Shown one piece after another: positions 60,903 through 64,000 of a DNA stretch of 64,000 nt (its first letter is position 1; each line of letters starts with the position of its first letter). A program made the position numbers and the translations under genes. Source of the stretch: Aquilaria yunnanensis. Taxonomy: Eukaryota > Streptophyta > Magnoliopsida > Malvales > Thymelaeaceae. Where the stretch lies: contig CM077599.1 of the NCBI GenBank assembly GCA_039654915.1, forward strand, positions 65,958,501-66,022,500, read 5' to 3'. The notes beneath the pieces were generated by a model. It did not search any database. It saw nothing but the letters and a program-made list of their open reading frames with translations, and was not told where the DNA came from.

Positions 60903-61308
60903 GAATCAATTAGGGATGACAAAATTTGACCTGACCCACTTGAACCTAAGCCTGACCTGACCCAATTTGACCAGAAAAATCAACAACCCGAACCCAACTT
61001 GAACCCAAACCTAATTAAAATAAAACCCGAGAAAACCCAAACCTAAGCCCAACCTGACTTGAACTCGAATTGACCTGATGACTAAACCCCGACAAGACCT
61101 GATTTTAACTTAAATCAACATAAAATATATAGTCAGCAATGACTTTAGAAAAATTATGATTTAATATATATGAATAAGTTTTTTCTATTCTGTTTATTTG
61201 TTTTATGTTGTAGAATGAGCAAGTGAGAGCTATGGGAAACGAATAGTAAAATGAATAGTGAAACGGTGATAGAAAGATAAGAGTAATTAGGTTTTAGAAA
61301 TTATAGTA

Positions 61309-61772
61309 CTCCTTTCATCCCATATTCTTTAAAATAATTGGCTTTTTTTAATAGTTTGAATTGAATTTATTCATATTACTCATTCGGTCTCAAATTCTTT
61401 ACACCAAAAATATTTTAACAATTAATCTATAATTTTTTGTTTTCAATATTTTAATATATAAATAAAAAAAATTATACATGAATGATAAATCAAGATCTAT
61501 AATTTTTAAATATATTTTTTAATTTTTAATAAACAATAATATAAATAAATTCAGGTCAAACTAGTCAGAAAAGTTAAATGGAGCAAAAAAAATAGGTTGG
61601 AGTGAAATTATTTGTTAGAAAAAAATTTAAAAAGTATATATTTAGAAACTATAGTCTTTATTTATTATTTAATATAATCTTTTTTTCATTTATATACTAA
61701 AACATTGAAAATAAAAAATCATAGATTAATTGTTAAATAGTAAATGTTACAAAGAACTTAGTATAGATGGAG
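61309..61772. mobile_element. Stowaway-like MITE family B (outer)
   Basis: Ends CTCCTTTCATCCC and inverted CTCCATCTATACTAAG, with TA flanks. Body matches the element at 41,912-42,147. Interrupted by a second MITE. Confidence 0.82.
61379..61602. mobile_element. MITE nested in MITE (second case)
   Basis: Left end CTCATTCGGTCTC, right end inverted CTCCAACCTATTTT. The body contains gataaatcaagatctataat in the opposite orientation to the outer copy. Splits the outer MITE near its middle. Confidence 0.75.
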
Positions 61773-62043
61773 TATTTTATTAAAGAAATTATATATTAAT
61801 ATATCTTCATAAATTTTATATTAATTTTTATGTCCAATTAAATTAAATTTTAATCAAAATTAAGGAAAAAAAATTGAATCGATTCAAACATTTCAGCTTA
61901 TGTATCAGTGAACCAAGTAAATCCGACAATTAAGTTAAATCTGGTCTAAGACCCAATAACTTGACCTGATTGAATTCGAACCCAAGAAACCTATATCTGA
62001 AAGACCTGACCCAACCCACCTAATTGTCATCCCTAAAGTCAAT

Positions 62044-63277
62044 GATTTCAATGGTAGGTATACTTTTTTTTCTTTGGTTATCATTTGAAACTTGGTTTGA
62101 TTGTTGTATGAAATCATATTCAATTTGTATGAAACTATATTCAATTTGTATTAGTTCGTAGTCTTAGGGAAATATTTGTTTTTAATTAAATTATATAAGT
62201 ATGAAACTAATTTTATTTTGTATGAATTTGAAGGTTGAAATTATGAAATTTGATTGATTAAAATTGATATGCATACATATGAAACTAGGTTTCTATTGTA
62301 GGATTTCATCAGTAAAAAATGTGAAAAATGATTGTGAGAATTTGATTTTGCATATCTATTATACTGGATTCATTAATTGATATACCTTTGGTTTATAAAG
62401 AATATATATATGCTTCTTAGATTTTTCTAGGAGCACAAATATATATGAATGATTCTAGGTTTTTTTATAAAGAACACAAATATATATGTAATTCTAGGTC
62501 TTATAAGTATGCTTTTGAATTTTATATGTATTAAACTATGTTCCTATTATATTCTTTTGGGTTTTATAAATATTTTTCTAGATTTTATATGTATTAAATT
62601 GTATTCCTATTGCATGAGTTTTTATAGTGTATGAAACTAGAAATTAATAGTATGAATCTGAGTTATTATTATATGAAACTAGTTGTCAGTGTAATAAGCT
62701 GGGTATTTCAGGAAATTGGTTTGTTATTGTATGAATTGTGGATGTTATGGTATGAAACAAATTCATATATGTATGAAACTATGTTTCTTCCATATGTATG
62801 CTTTTGGGTTTTTTTGTAAAGAGCACAAATATGTACATGTTTCTAGGTTTTATATGTATGCTTCTATATTTTATATGTATTAAATTGTGTTCCTATTTTA
62901 TGTTGTTGGGCTTTATACATATGTTTTTTGGATTTTATATATATTAAATTATATTTGTATTGTATAAGTTTTGATAGTGTATTAAACTAGAAATTAATAG
63001 TACAAATTTGAGTTGCTATTATGCTATTACATGAAACTGGTTGTTAGTGCATGAAACTAGTTTTCTAAGAAATTGGTTTGCTATTATATAAATCTAAATT
63101 GTTGTAGTATGAAACAAATTCATATTTGTATAAAACAGTGTGTCTATTGTAAGAGTTGAGTTTTGATAGCATATGAAACTGAAAATTAATTATACGAAAT
63201 TAAGTTGCTATTGTAGTAACCAATATTTGTGTGTGTGTAACTGTATTCATATTATATGAAATTGTAAATAAATTGTA
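62044..63277 (+). repeat. Degenerate tandem-repeat field (350-bp higher-order unit)
   Basis: Filled with variants of 'tatgaaactag', 'attgtatgaatttgagttg' and 'ttctaggttttatatgtatg'. A higher-order unit of about 350 bp is repeated: aaagaacacaaatatatatg (62,470) versus aaagagcacaaatatgtaca (62,817); gaaactagaaattaatagta (62,634) versus taaactagaaattaatagta (62,984); gtatgaaacaaattcatat (62,752) versus 63,109. Two full units and a partial third (63,169) are visible. No coding. It may be an eroding satellite or an expanded transposon interior. Confidence 0.75.
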
Positions 63278-63587
63278 CTTTTCCTGTCTCCTAAAGGATG
63301 AAATGTTTTTCTAGACATGAAGATTAAAGTGTATATAATTTATAATTTTTTTTCAATTTCACCCATAAAACTAAAATTAAAAAAATTGGATTTTGTGTAG
63401 TGAGAGTTGAAATAATGATTAAAGAAAAGATTCTTTTTTTTTCTTTTGTGTAGTCAAAGTCAAATGAAGATTAAAAAATAATAGATTCTTTATTCAGCTT
63501 TGTGTAATTAGAGTTTAAATGATAATAGTAAGATAAATTAAAAGCTAAAAAATTTGCAAAATGAGAAATGTTTCAGGGTAAAGGGAG
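63278..63587 (-). mobile_element. Stowaway-like MITE, copy A3 (inverted)
   Basis: Opposite orientation to A1 and A2. Begins CTTTTCCTGTCTCC and ends aAAGGGAG with TA on both sides (63,276-63,277 and 63,588-63,589). Shares cctaaaggatgaaatg and acatgaagattaaagtg with the A2 right end. 310 bp. Confidence 0.85.
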
Positions 63588-63589
63588 TA

Positions 63590-64000
63590 TGAAACTAGTG
63601 TGGTAGTGTATATTTGTGGAATTTTGAAAGTGTGAAGTTTGACATATAAAACTAGGTTGTCATTGTCAAAAAAACTCAAATGCTATTGTACGAATTTGAG
63701 TTCCAATTGTACGAAACTGGGTTCATAAATGTATGCAATTTTATGCATATGCAATAATAAAATGTGATGATACATCTAGCATTTCTTTTGATGCGAAAAA
63801 CAAAGCATAATTCACAAATGCAATTGAGTTCTTTGTGTATACAATTGGTATGTTGTATACAAAATTGAGATTTTATTATACAAGACTAATTAGCTATTGT
63901 GTAAAAAAAAAATTTCCATGTTATAGAAAATTAAAATTTTGATGTATAAAACTAGGCATCTATTGAACAAAATTGGTTTCTTAGTGAACAAAAATGAGTT
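63590..64000 (+). repeat. Continuation of the degenerate repeat field
   Basis: More 'tatgaaactag/gtacgaaactgggttc' words continue to the window end. Copy A3 was therefore inserted within the repeat field. Confidence 0.6.

Larger units (their letters stand above)
60911..62035. mobile_element. Non-autonomous hAT element with nested MITEs
   Basis: Ends TAGGGATGACAA and its exact inverse. Flanks gaatcaat (60,903-60,910) and aagtcaat (62,036-62,043) match at 6 of 8 with transitions only. Subterminal arms are rich in gacctgaccc/gaaccc words. 1,125 bp, of which 464 bp is a MITE insertion. The TIR is nearly identical to the element at 48,253-48,807, so one transposase family could have moved both. 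Confidence 0.88.

Overview
The window is transposon-dominated DNA from a flowering plant, most likely a eudicot. It is AT-rich, has long introns and degenerate ORFs, and holds most plant transposon classes: L1-type LINEs, Ty1/copia, hAT, Mutator-like (MULE), CACTA, Stowaway-like MITEs, a tRNA-derived SINE and a Helitron. No bacterial operon, CRISPR array, rRNA or organellar block was seen. Most protein-coding signal is decayed transposon, so many CDS entries are called pseudogenes.

Layout. 1-6.5 kb: a LINE reverse-transcriptase remnant (minus), several diverged direct repeats and a MITE. 6.5-12.5 kb: a long ORF-poor block that looks like a decayed LTR retrotransposon with internal duplications. 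12.6-13.0 kb: a Stowaway-like MITE. 13.9-15.1 kb: a MULE with ~240-bp terminal inverted repeats (TIRs) and a possible captured gene fragment. 16.95-18.27 kb: a non-autonomous CACTA element. 19-25.3 kb: LTR-like stretches and a very long ATT microsatellite. 27.2 kb: a second LINE fragment (plus). 27.6-29.65 kb: a 2-kb MULE containing a MITE nested in a MITE. 29.8-31.1 kb: the last two exons of an unidentified host-type gene, with a MULE-derived MITE in its intron.

The centrepiece is a 14.6-kb Helitron on the minus strand (about 32,334-46,916). It has a recognisable 3' hairpin plus CTAG terminus, a TC-type 5' terminus, a decayed RepHel gene (zinc motif, HUH Rep, PIF1-like helicase) and a multi-exon RPA70-like gene. 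Its 5' third also holds three small spliced gene models that I cannot assign to a family. One of them (46,104-46,519) is free of stops although the RepHel gene is broken. A 160-bp tandem array lies among these models, and a SINE sits in the RepHel N-terminal region.

47-64 kb: a MULE MITE with a perfect 9-bp target duplication; a hAT MITE with a perfect 8-bp duplication; a Ty1/copia element (50.1-58.4 kb, minus) split by a 3.8-kb hAT transposon encoding a BED/DUF659/hAT-dimerisation transposase; a DUF1985-like fragment; a 1.1-kb hAT element carrying nested MITEs; and a degenerate tandem-repeat field with a third copy of the Stowaway-like family.

The insertion order is readable from nesting: hAT into copia, MITE into MITE into MULE, SINE into Helitron. 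All boundaries and splice sites were read by eye from sequence and are not from searches.
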